From Rhizobium sp. S152 (GTDB lineage Bacteria > Pseudomonadota > Alphaproteobacteria > Rhizobiales > Rhizobiaceae), in assembly GCF_030380735.1 (NCBI RefSeq), contig NZ_JAUDRZ010000026.1:869370-933369 (forward strand): a DNA stretch of 64,000 nt. The letters run 5' to 3'. The position numbers were made by a program, and so were the translations under genes. The notes under the pieces are model-generated. The model saw nothing but the letters and a program-made list of their open reading frames with translations. It did no database searches and had not been told where the DNA came from. Positions within the stretch are counted from its first letter, which is position 1; every line of letters starts with the position of its first letter. Below, one piece after another: positions 8,542 through 17,231 of the stretch.

Positions 8542-9188
8542 GCGTAGAGCCTTTCGTAGAGCGTGCGGACAATGCCCGCGGTGATGCCCCATATCATCCG
8601 GGTTTCATAGGGCATGCGATAGAAATGCCGATCGAGGCCGTCAACCATCCGCTTGTCGCGCGTGTGATTGTCGGGATCCATCAGGAACGACAGCGGCACT
8701 TCGAAGACATCGGCCACCTCGTCGGGGTTCGGTCTCAGCTCGAAGCCGCGCTTGACGATGCCAAGAACCGGCGTGATGCGAAAACCTGTCGATGCCAGAT
8801 AGACCGGCAGCCGCCCGATCGTCTCGACATAGGAGCCGTCGAGCCCGATCTCCTCCTCCGTCTCGCGAACCGCCGCCTGCTCCGCCGATGCGTCGACCGC
8901 GTCGATCGCGCCGCCGGGAAAGGCGATCTGGCCGGAATGCTTGCGCAGCGTCGCGGTGCGCAGCGTGAAGATGACATGCGCCTCGTCGCCATCGTCGACG
9001 ACAGGCACCAGCACCGCCGCATCGCGCAGCTTGAAGGTCTCCACCTGCGCGACGATCTCGGGGTTGAGGATATGGTCGCCATGCTCGCGCCAGGACCGCT
9101 CCACCGGCCCGCCGTTCTGGTTGAGCGCGCGGCGGCGAAACTCGGCGGCGGAATAGAGCGGATTGTGGCCCGGCATCAAATCGCTCAT
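8538..9188 (-). CDS. Nudix hydrolase, CoA-pyrophosphatase-like
   Basis: The 216-residue protein carries a Nudix box (PGGAIDAVDASAEQAAVRET followed by EEEIGL) with the D-x-S spacing typical of the NudL/CoA pyrophosphatase group. A preceding VPVVDDGDEAHVIFTLRTATLRK strand region also fits. Family members cleave CoA or its derivatives to 3',5'-ADP and 4'-phosphopantetheine. The start at 9188 overlaps the upstream DUF1285 stop by four bases, and its own stop overlaps the cca start. The partner choice (tRNA nucleotidyltransferase) is common in rhizobia. The substrate is inferred from the family. Confidence 0.85.
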   Translation of the reverse strand: MSDLMPGHNPLYSAAEFRRRALNQNGGPVERSWREHGDHILNPEIVAQVETFKLRDAAVLVPVVDDGDEAHVIFTLRTATLRKHSGQIAFPGGAIDAVDASAEQAAVRETEEEIGLDGSYVETIGRLPVYLASTGFRITPVLGIVKRGFELRPNPDEVADVFEVPLSFLMDPDNHTRDKRMVDGLDRHFYRMPYETRMIWGITAGIVRTLYERLYA

Positions 9189-9808
9189 CTCGAAAGCGCT
9201 TCCAGCTCGGCCGCCGGCATGACGGGAAAGATAGTACCGCCGGAGCGCAGGCAGAACATCGAAACGCCATCGATATCAAGCGTTTCGCCGAGTTCGACCA
9301 GTTCGTACATCACCGGCCGCGCCACCAGCGCCTCCAGCCGGCCGCGCACATGCAGGTAGGGTTTCAGCTCGCTGTTATCACCATGGATGACGAACCGCAG
9401 TTCATGCTCCGCCCCTGCCTCAACGACATCGCCGACATTGGTGCGGAAGGTCAGTAGCTGCTCGCCGTCGCGCTCGGTCGCAGTCATCTCGACGGCGACG
9501 AAGGGCGCGTCGATGACGCGGATGCCGACCTTTTCCACAGGAGTTACGAGATAGGTTTTTCCGTCCTCGTCCCGGCGCAGCACCGTCGAGAACAACCGCA
9601 CCAGCGGCGCGCGACCGATCGGCGTGCCCATGTAGAACCATGTGCCGTCGGCGCGGATCTCCATATCGATGTCGCCGCAAAAGGGCGGATTCCACTTGTC
9701 GACAGGCGGCAAACCCCGTTGTCCGTCGCCGCTGTCGCCGGCGGCGCGCGAAATCAGCGCCGCGAGACCAGCCGCGTCAGTCGTCGCCTTGATCTCTTCA
9801 GCTGCCAT
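9185..9808 (-). CDS. DUF1285 domain-containing protein
   Basis: This 207-residue protein contains the DUF1285 core: WNPPFCGDIDMEIRADGTWF, then YMGTPIGRAPLVRLFSTVLR, followed by YLVTPVEKVGIRVIDAPFVA. It is soluble with no signal peptide. The family has no established function. It is the first gene of the overlapping operon with the Nudix hydrolase and cca; the promoter should lie in the 157-base gap shared with the divergent MoxR operon. Confidence 0.85.
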   Translation of the reverse strand: MAAEEIKATTDAAGLAALISRAAGDSGDGQRGLPPVDKWNPPFCGDIDMEIRADGTWFYMGTPIGRAPLVRLFSTVLRRDEDGKTYLVTPVEKVGIRVIDAPFVAVEMTATERDGEQLLTFRTNVGDVVEAGAEHELRFVIHGDNSELKPYLHVRGRLEALVARPVMYELVELGETLDIDGVSMFCLRSGGTIFPVMPAAELEALSR

Positions 9809-9965
9809 TCTTCCGTCCCGGTTTGCTTTTACTCAACACTGTCACGAGATAGTCATTCGAAACGAACTTGTCAGCCCGTAACAACTCCATAAGTCTATCG
9901 GGTATGAGGCTTGCCTGTAAGTCCGACGATTCGCGACGAATGATTTCAGCCGCTGGAGATGCCTG

Positions 9966-10976
9966 ATGGGTATGATGAAGACCGAAGCCCCGCTCGATGA
10001 AAAGGCGATGGTCGCCGCAGCCGAAAAGGCGCTGGCCGATATCGCGCTGGTCCGCGGCGAGGTCTCGAAGGTGATCTTCGGTCAGGAGAGCGTGGTCGAG
10101 AACACGCTTCTCGCCGTTCTCTCGGGCGGCCACGCTTTGCTCGTTGGCGTTCCCGGTCTCGCCAAGACCAAGCTGGTCACCACGCTCGGCGACGTGCTTG
10201 GCCTTGCCGGCAACCGCATCCAGTTCACGCCCGACCTGATGCCGTCGGATATTCTCGGCTCCGAGGTGATGGATCAGGACGAGAGCGGCCGCCGCTCCTT
10301 CCGCTTCGTCAAGGGCCCTGTCTTCGCGCAGCTGCTGATGGCCGACGAAATCAACCGAGCCTCGCCGCGCACCCAGTCGGCCCTGCTGCAGTCGATGCAG
10401 GAATACCACATCACCGTCGCCGGCCAGCGCTACGACCTGCCAGCCCCCTTCCACGTGCTTGCCACGCAGAACCCGCTGGAGCAGGAGGGAACCTATCCGC
10501 TGCCCGAAGCTCAGCTCGACCGCTTCCTGCTGCAGGTGGACGTCAACTACCCCGAGCTCGCGGCCGAACGCCAGATCCTCCTGGAAACCACCGGCCTCAG
10601 CGAAACAAAGCCGCAGGCGATCCTCAACGCCGAGCGGTTGCTCGAAATCCAGACGCTGATCCGTCAGATGCCTGTCAGCGACAAGGTGGTCGACGCAATC
10701 CTCTCGCTCGTGCGCTCCGCCCGTCCGGGCCAGGGCAATGCCGATACCGACAAGCACGTCGCCTGGGGCCCGGGTCCGCGCGCCGGCCAGGCGATGATGC
10801 TCTGCGCCCGCGCCCGCGCGCTCTACGAAGGCCGCCTCGCCCCGTCTCTCGACGACGTGCACGCGCTGGCCGAGCCCGTTCTGCAGCACCGTATGGCGCT
10901 GACCTTCGCCGCCCGCGCCGAGGGCATGTCCGTCCGCGACGTCATCGCCGGACTGGTCAAGCAGGCCAAGGCCTAA
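9966..10976 (+). CDS. MoxR family AAA+ ATPase
   Basis: The 336-residue protein has a single AAA_3 domain: Walker A GVPGLAKTK (around residues 61-69), Walker B LLMADEINRASPRTQSALLQ (around 123) and sensor region HVLATQNPLEQEGTYPLPEA. MoxR ATPases act as chaperones that help assemble or activate protein complexes, and are commonly encoded with DUF58 and von Willebrand factor A proteins. That is the case here: DUF58, DUF4159 and a large membrane protein follow on the same strand. ATG 9966 is preceded by GGAG; ATGs at 9972 and 9975 are alternatives. The partner complex, and whether the role is in the envelope, are inferred. Confidence 0.92.
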   Translation: MGMMKTEAPLDEKAMVAAAEKALADIALVRGEVSKVIFGQESVVENTLLAVLSGGHALLVGVPGLAKTKLVTTLGDVLGLAGNRIQFTPDLMPSDILGSEVMDQDESGRRSFRFVKGPVFAQLLMADEINRASPRTQSALLQSMQEYHITVAGQRYDLPAPFHVLATQNPLEQEGTYPLPEAQLDRFLLQVDVNYPELAAERQILLETTGLSETKPQAILNAERLLEIQTLIRQMPVSDKVVDAILSLVRSARPGQGNADTDKHVAWGPGPRAGQAMMLCARARALYEGRLAPSLDDVHALAEPVLQHRMALTFAARAEGMSVRDVIAGLVKQAKA

Positions 10977-11003
10977 CGGATCGGGATAAGGGAAGCCTCA
11001 CGC

Positions 11004-11924
11004 GTGGCATCTATCGGACAGATCGTCAATCCGACCCCAGGCAGCGATGCGCTCGCCCGCGCAAGGCAGCGCGCCAGCCTCGTGCCGGATTGTCTGGTCG
11101 AGGCCAAGCGGATCGCCAACACCGTGATCAGCGGCTGGCACGGTCGCCGCAAGCGCGGCATCGGCGAGAATTTCTGGCAATTCCGCCCCTATACCGAGGG
11201 CGAGAGCCTGTCGCGCATCGACTGGCGTCGCTCCGCCCGCGACGACCACACCTATATCCGCGACCGCGAATGGGAAGCCGCCCACACCGTCTGGCTCTGG
11301 GCCGATATGTCGCCATCGATGATGTACAAGTCGAGTTATGCCGGTGTCTCCAAGGAAAGCCGCGCGCTCGTCATCATGCTGGCGCTGGCCGAAATCCTCG
11401 CACGCTCAGGCGAACGCATCGGCTGCCCTGGCGTCATGGAGCCGGTGTCAGCCCGCAACGCCGCAGAACGGCTGGCGACCGCGCTGATGCACGCCCCCCT
11501 CAGCGGCGGCCTGCCCGATACCGCGATGATCCGCGGCTGGAGCGAACTCGTGCTCATCGGTGACTTCCTCGACAGCTCGAAAGCCGTGATGGACCGCATC
11601 GCGCCGCTCGCCCGTCGCGGCCTGCGCGGCCACGTCATCGAGGTCGCCGACCCCGCCGAGGAGCTGTTCCCCTATAACGGCCGCATCGAGTTCACCGACC
11701 CCGAAACCGGCGACAAGCTGACCTCGGGCCGCGCAGAGAACATCCGCGACGCCTACAGCCACGCCTATTTCGCCCGCCGCGACGATCTTCGCCAATCGCT
11801 GCGCCATCTCGGTTGGACCTTCGTCAGCCACCGCACCGACCATCTCGCATCGGAGGCGCTGGTCGCCGTTCACATGTATCTCTCCGGCACGCCCGCCAAA
11901 GCCACGCATGGAGGGCAGCTATGA
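11004..11924 (+). CDS. DUF58 domain-containing protein
   Basis: The 306-residue protein starts at GTG 11004 (MASIGQIVNPTPG), behind AAGGGAAG. It carries the DUF58 motif RRKRGIGENFWQFRPYTEGE followed by SLSRIDWRRSARDD and a vWA-like fold region (WLWADMSPSMMYKS) with the D-x-S-x-S metal site. DUF58 proteins accompany MoxR ATPases and are thought to be their client or adaptor. The stop overlaps the next start (ATGA at 11921-11924), so translation is coupled. The family assignment is firm; the cellular role is inferred. Confidence 0.9.
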   Translation: MASIGQIVNPTPGSDALARARQRASLVPDCLVEAKRIANTVISGWHGRRKRGIGENFWQFRPYTEGESLSRIDWRRSARDDHTYIRDREWEAAHTVWLWADMSPSMMYKSSYAGVSKESRALVIMLALAEILARSGERIGCPGVMEPVSARNAAERLATALMHAPLSGGLPDTAMIRGWSELVLIGDFLDSSKAVMDRIAPLARRGLRGHVIEVADPAEELFPYNGRIEFTDPETGDKLTSGRAENIRDAYSHAYFARRDDLRQSLRHLGWTFVSHRTDHLASEALVAVHMYLSGTPAKATHGGQL

Positions 11925-14734
11925 ACGCCCTTCCCTTCGCCTTCGCTTTTCCCGCCATCCTCGGCGCCCTCGTGGCCCTGCCTGTCATCTGGTGGCTGCT
12001 GCGCCTGACGCCGCCGCGCCCCAAGAGCGAGGTCTTCCCGCCGCTGAAGATCCTGGCGACCGTGCTGAAGCGCGAGGAGACGCCGTCGCAGAGCCCATGG
12101 TGGCTGACGCTGCTGCGCATGCTGCTCGCCGCGGCCGTCATCCTCGCCATCGCCGATCCGGTCTTCAACCCGCGGACCAGCTCGATCGAATCAGGCGGCC
12201 CGCTCGTCCTCTTCGTGGATAACAGCTGGGCCTCCTCGCCCGATTGGGAACGTCGCGTCCAAACGGCCGATGCCCTGATCGACGACGCCGAGGCCGCAGG
12301 CACCCCCGTCGCCATCGCCTTTACCGCCGATCCCTCGAATGACGCAGTCGCCGGCACCGCCGCCGTCGCCCGCGACAAGCTACGCGCCGCCGAACCGAAG
12401 CCGCTAGTGCCCGATCGCGAACGCGCCTTCACGGCGCTGCGCGCAGCGTTGAACGGCGTCCATCCCGGCACGCTCGCCTTCCTGACCGATGGCGCCGCCT
12501 CGAAAGACAACGAGACCATTGTCCGCGATCTGGCAAGTTTGCAGCCGGCTGAGCTGCGCGTGCTGGAAGGCAGCAACGCCGGTGCGCTGGCCATCACTTC
12601 GGCGAGCAACGCGGCCGATACGATGTCCGTCAAGGTGACGCGCCTCAATAGGAATGGCCCGGCGTCTTTCGCGTTGAACGCTCTCGACCCCCAGGGTCGT
12701 GCAATCGCGAATGGGCGAGTGGATTTCGCAAACGGCCAAGGCATCGCGACGAGCTCCATTTCCGCGCCGTTCGAGATGCGGAATGATTTTGCGCGTATCA
12801 CCGTCAACAACGGTGGAACGGCGGGCGCTGTGCACCTTCTCGACGATGCCTTCAAGCGCCGCCGCGTCGTGCTCTTGTCTGGCGAGGGCGCGGACCAGTT
12901 CCAACCGCTGCTCTCGCCGCTCTATTATATCCAGAGAGCCCTCCAACCCTACGCCGATCTGGTCGAGCCTAGCGATTCCGATCTTGCCGTGGCAATCCCG
13001 AAGCTGCTCGCCAATAACCCGTCCGTTATTGTCATGGCGGACATCGGCCGCCTGCCTGAAGAAACCTATGAGCCGCTCAAGCGCTGGATATCGAATGGCG
13101 GTCTGCTATTGCGTTTCGCCGGTGCCCGCATGGCGGCCGCCCCAGCGGACGATCCGCTGATCCCCGTTATATTGCGCCAGGGTGAGCGAGCACTCGGGGG
13201 AACATTGTCCTGGAGCCAGCCGCAGCCGCTTGCCGAGTTCCCGGCATTCGGTCCCTTCGCCGGACTTGCTCGCCCCGACAACGTCTCGGTCAAGCGTCAG
13301 GTCCTCGCGGAGCCTACCCCTGATCTGGCGGAGCGAACTTGGGCCAGTCTTCAGGACGGCACGCCGCTGGTGACGACGAAGCAGGTAGACGCGGGACAGA
13401 TCGTGCTTTTTCATGTGACGGCAGAGGCCACATGGTCGGACCTGCCAATATCGGGAAGCTTTGTCGAAATGTTGCGCCGCATCGTCCAGATTTCCCGATC
13501 GGGCGGCGCCACGGCCGAAGCGACCAAGAACGTGCGCCTTTCCGAGAGTCTGCCGCCATTCCGGATGCTGAACGCCAAGGGCATGCTGGTGACCGAAACG
13601 GGCATCGCCCGTCCCCTTCTGCCGAACCAGAACAATGCCTCGCTGGCAAGTTTTGACAACCCTCCCGGCTTGTACGGCTCGGAAGAAGGCTTTACGTCCG
13701 TCAATGTCTTGCCGGAGAACGCGGAGCTCAAGCCGCTCGATACAAACGGTGTATCCGTTATCCGGGAGGGCTTCATCGGGGGCGAAAGCTGGTCGGCGAA
13801 GCCATCTCTGCTTCTGATCGCTTTTCTTCTGCTTCTGGCCGATGGCATCATCATGATCGTTATGAACAACGCCCTGCCACGGCTGCGCCGTGCCGCGAGT
13901 GTGTCCGTGCTGCTGCTTGCCGTCGCCATCGCAATTATCGTCAGGCCCGGAGACCTTCGAGCGAACGACAGCCGGCCGGGAGATGATCTTTTCCTGCAAC
14001 GTTTGGACAACACTCACCTGGCTTATGTCGTGACCGGCGAGAATGATGTCGACCAGGTATCGGAGCGGGGTCTTGAAGGACTGACCGAATATCTCACATT
14101 CCGCACGACACTCGAGCCGGCGCCTCCCGTCGGCCTCGATCCGGCGACCGACGAATTGGCATTCTATCCGATCATCTACTGGCCGGTATCAGCGACGGCG
14201 CCGATGCCCTCCGCATCTGCGATAAGCCGCATTGACGCCTATATGCGCAATGGCGGGACCGTCCTGTTCGACACCCGCGACGCTTTCAGCTCGCTCGACA
14301 GCAATGGAGGCAACACCAGCGCCAATGGTCGACGATTGCAGGAAATCCTGGCCAATCTCGACATTCCTCCGCTCGAGCCCGTGCCTTCCGATCATGTGCT
14401 GACGAAGTCCTTCTATCTGCTATCAAGCTTTCCCGGACGCTATAGCGGCAGCCCCCTGTGGATCGAAGCGAGGCAGGACAAGGGAAACTCGGAAGCAAAA
14501 TCGACCGCAGCATCTGATGGCGTTTCGCCTATACTGATCACCGGCAATGACTTCGCCGGGGCGTGGGCCGTCGATCAGAACGGCGCGCCCATGCTACCGA
14601 CGGTCCCGTCGGACGAGGCTCAACGCGAATATGCCTTTCGCACAGGCGTCAACATCATGATGTATATGCTGACCGGCAACTACAAGACCGATCAGGTGCA
14701 CGTCCCCGACCTCCTCCAACGTCTGGGGCAATGA
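11921..14734 (+). CDS. BatA-like/DUF4159 domain large membrane protein
   Basis: The 937-residue protein has two N-terminal membrane segments (FPAILGALVALPVIWWLL, and LLRMLLAAAVILAIADPVF around residues 60-80), as in BatA-type proteins. A long periplasmic region follows. Further membrane segments lie at about 630-680 (LLLIAFLLLLADGIIMIVM, SVSVLLLAVAIAIIV). Residues 700-937 form a DUF4159 domain (LAYVVTGENDVDQVSERGLE, YMRNGGTVLFDTRDAFS). It follows DUF58 with a four-base overlap and belongs to the MoxR operon. From about 12.6 kb the codon use becomes visibly less GC-rich and stays so into the next gene, unlike the first 230 codons. The role is unknown, probably an envelope complex assembled by MoxR. 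Confidence 0.85.
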   Translation: MNALPFAFAFPAILGALVALPVIWWLLRLTPPRPKSEVFPPLKILATVLKREETPSQSPWWLTLLRMLLAAAVILAIADPVFNPRTSSIESGGPLVLFVDNSWASSPDWERRVQTADALIDDAEAAGTPVAIAFTADPSNDAVAGTAAVARDKLRAAEPKPLVPDRERAFTALRAALNGVHPGTLAFLTDGAASKDNETIVRDLASLQPAELRVLEGSNAGALAITSASNAADTMSVKVTRLNRNGPASFALNALDPQGRAIANGRVDFANGQGIATSSISAPFEMRNDFARITVNNGGTAGAVHLLDDAFKRRRVVLLSGEGADQFQPLLSPLYYIQRALQPYADLVEPSDSDLAVAIPKLLANNPSVIVMADIGRLPEETYEPLKRWISNGGLLLRFAGARMAAAPADDPLIPVILRQGERALGGTLSWSQPQPLAEFPAFGPFAGLARPDNVSVKRQVLAEPTPDLAERTWASLQDGTPLVTTKQVDAGQIVLFHVTAEATWSDLPISGSFVEMLRRIVQISRSGGATAEATKNVRLSESLPPFRMLNAKGMLVTETGIARPLLPNQNNASLASFDNPPGLYGSEEGFTSVNVLPENAELKPLDTNGVSVIREGFIGGESWSAKPSLLLIAFLLLLADGIIMIVMNNALPRLRRAASVSVLLLAVAIAIIVRPGDLRANDSRPGDDLFLQRLDNTHLAYVVTGENDVDQVSERGLEGLTEYLTFRTTLEPAPPVGLDPATDELAFYPIIYWPVSATAPMPSASAISRIDAYMRNGGTVLFDTRDAFSSLDSNGGNTSANGRRLQEILANLDIPPLEPVPSDHVLTKSFYLLSSFPGRYSGSPLWIEARQDKGNSEAKSTAASDGVSPILITGNDFAGAWAVDQNGAPMLPTVPSDEAQREYAFRTGVNIMMYMLTGNYKTDQVHVPDLLQRLGQ

Positions 14735-14735
14735 C

Positions 14736-16805
14736 ATGACACTGGATTTCGTTCCGTTCGTCCCATGGCCCATTATTGTCGCACTCGCGGTCGTCATCGG
14801 GTTGCTGTCGATTTTTGCGCTCTGGCGCCGGATGCGTGGAGCATGGATTCGTGCACTCGCCGCCCTTGCGCTCCTGGCCGCGCTGGCGAATCCAGTCCTC
14901 CAGCAAGAAGACCGTGATCAGCTTTCGACGGTCGTTCCCGTGGTGATCGATCGCAGCCAAAGTCAGCTGACGCCCGAACGCACCGATATGACCGACAAGG
15001 CGCTTGCCAAGCTGAAGGAGCAATTGGCCCGCTTTCCGCGAATAGAGCCTCGCTTCGTCGAAGTTCATGAGGAGCGCAACTCCGACGCCCCCTCCACCCG
15101 CCTCTTCAACGCCTTGTCCGCCGCCGTGGCAGACGTGCCCCCCGCCCGCATCGGCGGCGCCATCATGCTGACCGACGGCGAGGTGCATGACGTTCCCGGC
15201 GTCAACCAGGCTCTTGGCTTCAACGCGCCGATCCACGGACTGATCACGGGCAAGGCAGACGAGTTCGACCGCCGCATCGAAGTCATCAAGGCGCCGCGCT
15301 TCGGCATCGTCAACGAGGAGCAGCAGCTGGTCCTGCGCGTCTTCGACGACGGCCCGAGCCCCGGCGGCACCGCCGACGTCACCGTCAAGCTCAACGGCAA
15401 CGAGATCGGCACGCTGCAGGCGACGCCCGGCCAGGACACGCCCTTCTCCTTCAAGGTCGAGCGCGGCGGCAGCAATGTACTGGAATTTTCCGTGGCCGCT
15501 CTTCCCGGCGAGGTTACGGAGGCCAACAACCGCGCCGTTCACGTCATCGACGGCATCCGCGAGAACCTGCGCGTGCTCCTCGTCTCCGGCGAGCCGCATG
15601 CCGGCGAGCGCGCCTGGCGCAACCTCCTGAAGTCCGACGCCTCCGTCGATCTCGTCCACTTCACCATTCTGCGCCCACCGGAAAAGCAGGACGGCACGCC
15701 GATCAACGAGCTTTCGCTGATCGCCTTTCCCACACGAGAACTATTCGTCGACAAGATCAAGGACTTCGACCTGATCATCTTCGACCGCTACCAGCATCGC
15801 GGCGTCCTGCCGATCCTCTATTACGACTACATCGCCCAGTATGTCGAAAACGGCGGCGCGCTGCTGATCGCGGCCGGCCCCGAACATGCGGGCCAGGATT
15901 CGATTGCGCTGACGCCGCTCTCCTCGGTATTGCCCGCGGCCCCCACCGGCCAGATGATCGAGAAGCCTTTCTATCCCCGCCTCTCGGACGAGGGGAAGAA
16001 GCATCCCGTCACCCGTGGTCTCGACGGATCCGCCGACGAGCCACCGCATTGGGGCCGTTGGTTCCGCTCGGTCGGCGTCGAGCCGCCGCAGGGCGAGACC
16101 GTCATGGTCGGCGCCGACAACAATCCGCTGCTGGTGCTGAACCGCGCCGGCCAGGGCCGCGTCGCCATGCTGCTTTCCGATCAGGGCTGGCTGTGGGCCC
16201 GCGGCTTCGAAGGCGGCGGGCCGCACGTCTCGCTCTATCGCCGCATCGCCCACTGGCTGATGAAGGAGCCGGCGCTGGAAGAGGAAGCGCTGACCGCCCG
16301 CGCCTCCGGCCGCACGCTCGAGATTACCCGCCAGACCATCGGCGACAATCCTGGCAACGCCACGGTCCTCTATCCCTCCGGCAAGACCGAGACCCTGCCG
16401 CTCACCCAGTCCGAACCCGGCCTCTTCAAGGCCGAGAAGAGGATGGACGAGATCGGCCTGTTCGAGATCAGCAACGGGGAACTCTCGACGCTGGTGCATG
16501 TCGGCGCCGTCGATGCGCCCGAGTTCAAGGCGATGATCTCGACCACCGAGAGCCTGAAGCCTATCGCCGACAAGACGCGCGGCCTCGTTACCCGCGTTTC
16601 CGACAAGGACGGCGCGATAACGATCCCGCCGATCCTGCCCGTTCGAGGCCAGGTCCGCGTCGCCGACAACGATCGCATGCAGATCCACCTGACCAACGAG
16701 ACGGTACTGAAGGGCATCAACACGCTACCGCTCTTCGCGGGCTTCGCCGGCGTCGGTGTCCTGCTGCTCGCCTTCGGCGCCATGTGGTGGCGCGAAGGCC
16801 GCTGA
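14736..16805 (+). CDS. Large membrane protein of the MoxR operon, glutamine-amidotransferase-like fold
   Basis: The 689-residue protein starts one base after the previous stop (TGACATG). It has two N-terminal membrane helices (PWPIIVALAVVIGLLSIFAL; WIRALAALALLAALANPVL), a long periplasmic region, and one C-terminal helix (LFAGFAGVGVLLLAFGAMWW). The central part has a vWA-like TDGEVHDVPG and a class I glutamine-amidotransferase-like section (RVLLVSGEPHAGERAWRNLL, YVENGGALLIAAGPEHAG) without a clear catalytic Cys. This organisation is usual for the last large gene of alphaproteobacterial MoxR/DUF58/DUF4159 clusters. Its first 110 codons share the lower-GC codon use of the preceding gene. Function unknown. 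Confidence 0.8.
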   Translation: MTLDFVPFVPWPIIVALAVVIGLLSIFALWRRMRGAWIRALAALALLAALANPVLQQEDRDQLSTVVPVVIDRSQSQLTPERTDMTDKALAKLKEQLARFPRIEPRFVEVHEERNSDAPSTRLFNALSAAVADVPPARIGGAIMLTDGEVHDVPGVNQALGFNAPIHGLITGKADEFDRRIEVIKAPRFGIVNEEQQLVLRVFDDGPSPGGTADVTVKLNGNEIGTLQATPGQDTPFSFKVERGGSNVLEFSVAALPGEVTEANNRAVHVIDGIRENLRVLLVSGEPHAGERAWRNLLKSDASVDLVHFTILRPPEKQDGTPINELSLIAFPTRELFVDKIKDFDLIIFDRYQHRGVLPILYYDYIAQYVENGGALLIAAGPEHAGQDSIALTPLSSVLPAAPTGQMIEKPFYPRLSDEGKKHPVTRGLDGSADEPPHWGRWFRSVGVEPPQGETVMVGADNNPLLVLNRAGQGRVAMLLSDQGWLWARGFEGGGPHVSLYRRIAHWLMKEPALEEEALTARASGRTLEITRQTIGDNPGNATVLYPSGKTETLPLTQSEPGLFKAEKRMDEIGLFEISNGELSTLVHVGAVDAPEFKAMISTTESLKPIADKTRGLVTRVSDKDGAITIPPILPVRGQVRVADNDRMQIHLTNETVLKGINTLPLFAGFAGVGVLLLAFGAMWWREGR

Positions 16806-16808
16806 TCC

Positions 16809-17231
16809 ATGAACAAGCTTGAATTGACCGCAACACCCTCCCCCGATGATCTCTCGGTCATCGGCGAGGAACTGACGGCGTTCAACGCCGCGGATGTCGA
16901 CCCCGCCGAACGCCAGCTCCTCGCCGTCCTTATCCGCGACGTTTCAGGAAAGGTTATCGGCGGCCTCTCCGGCTACACCGCCTGGGGCTGGCTGTTCACG
17001 CAACTGCTCTTCGTTCCCGAAAGCGAGCGCGGCAAAGGCCTCGCCGGCCAGCTGCTCTCGAAAGCCGAGGAGGAAGCCACCGCACGCGGCTGCCACGGCG
17101 CCTGGATCGACACCTTCAGCCCCCACGCGCTCAAAGCCTATCTCAGGCAGGGCTACGAAATCTTCGGCGAACTGCCGGATTTCCCCAAGGGCCGCACGCG
17201 CACCTTCCTGCGCAAGTCGCTCGGTCGCTAG
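16809..17231 (+). CDS. GNAT family N-acetyltransferase
   Basis: This 140-residue protein has the GNAT acetyl-CoA site QLLFVPESERGKGLAGQLLS (motif A, R/Q-x-x-G-x-G/A form) and motif B near KAYLRQGYEIFGELPDFPKG. It starts three bases after the membrane protein stop (TGATCCATG) and is probably co-translated with the MoxR operon. It may modify a product of that system or just be a passenger. The acceptor substrate is unknown. Its TAG stop overlaps the convergent MFS stop within a CTAG palindrome. Confidence 0.85.
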   Translation: MNKLELTATPSPDDLSVIGEELTAFNAADVDPAERQLLAVLIRDVSGKVIGGLSGYTAWGWLFTQLLFVPESERGKGLAGQLLSKAEEEATARGCHGAWIDTFSPHALKAYLRQGYEIFGELPDFPKGRTRTFLRKSLGR

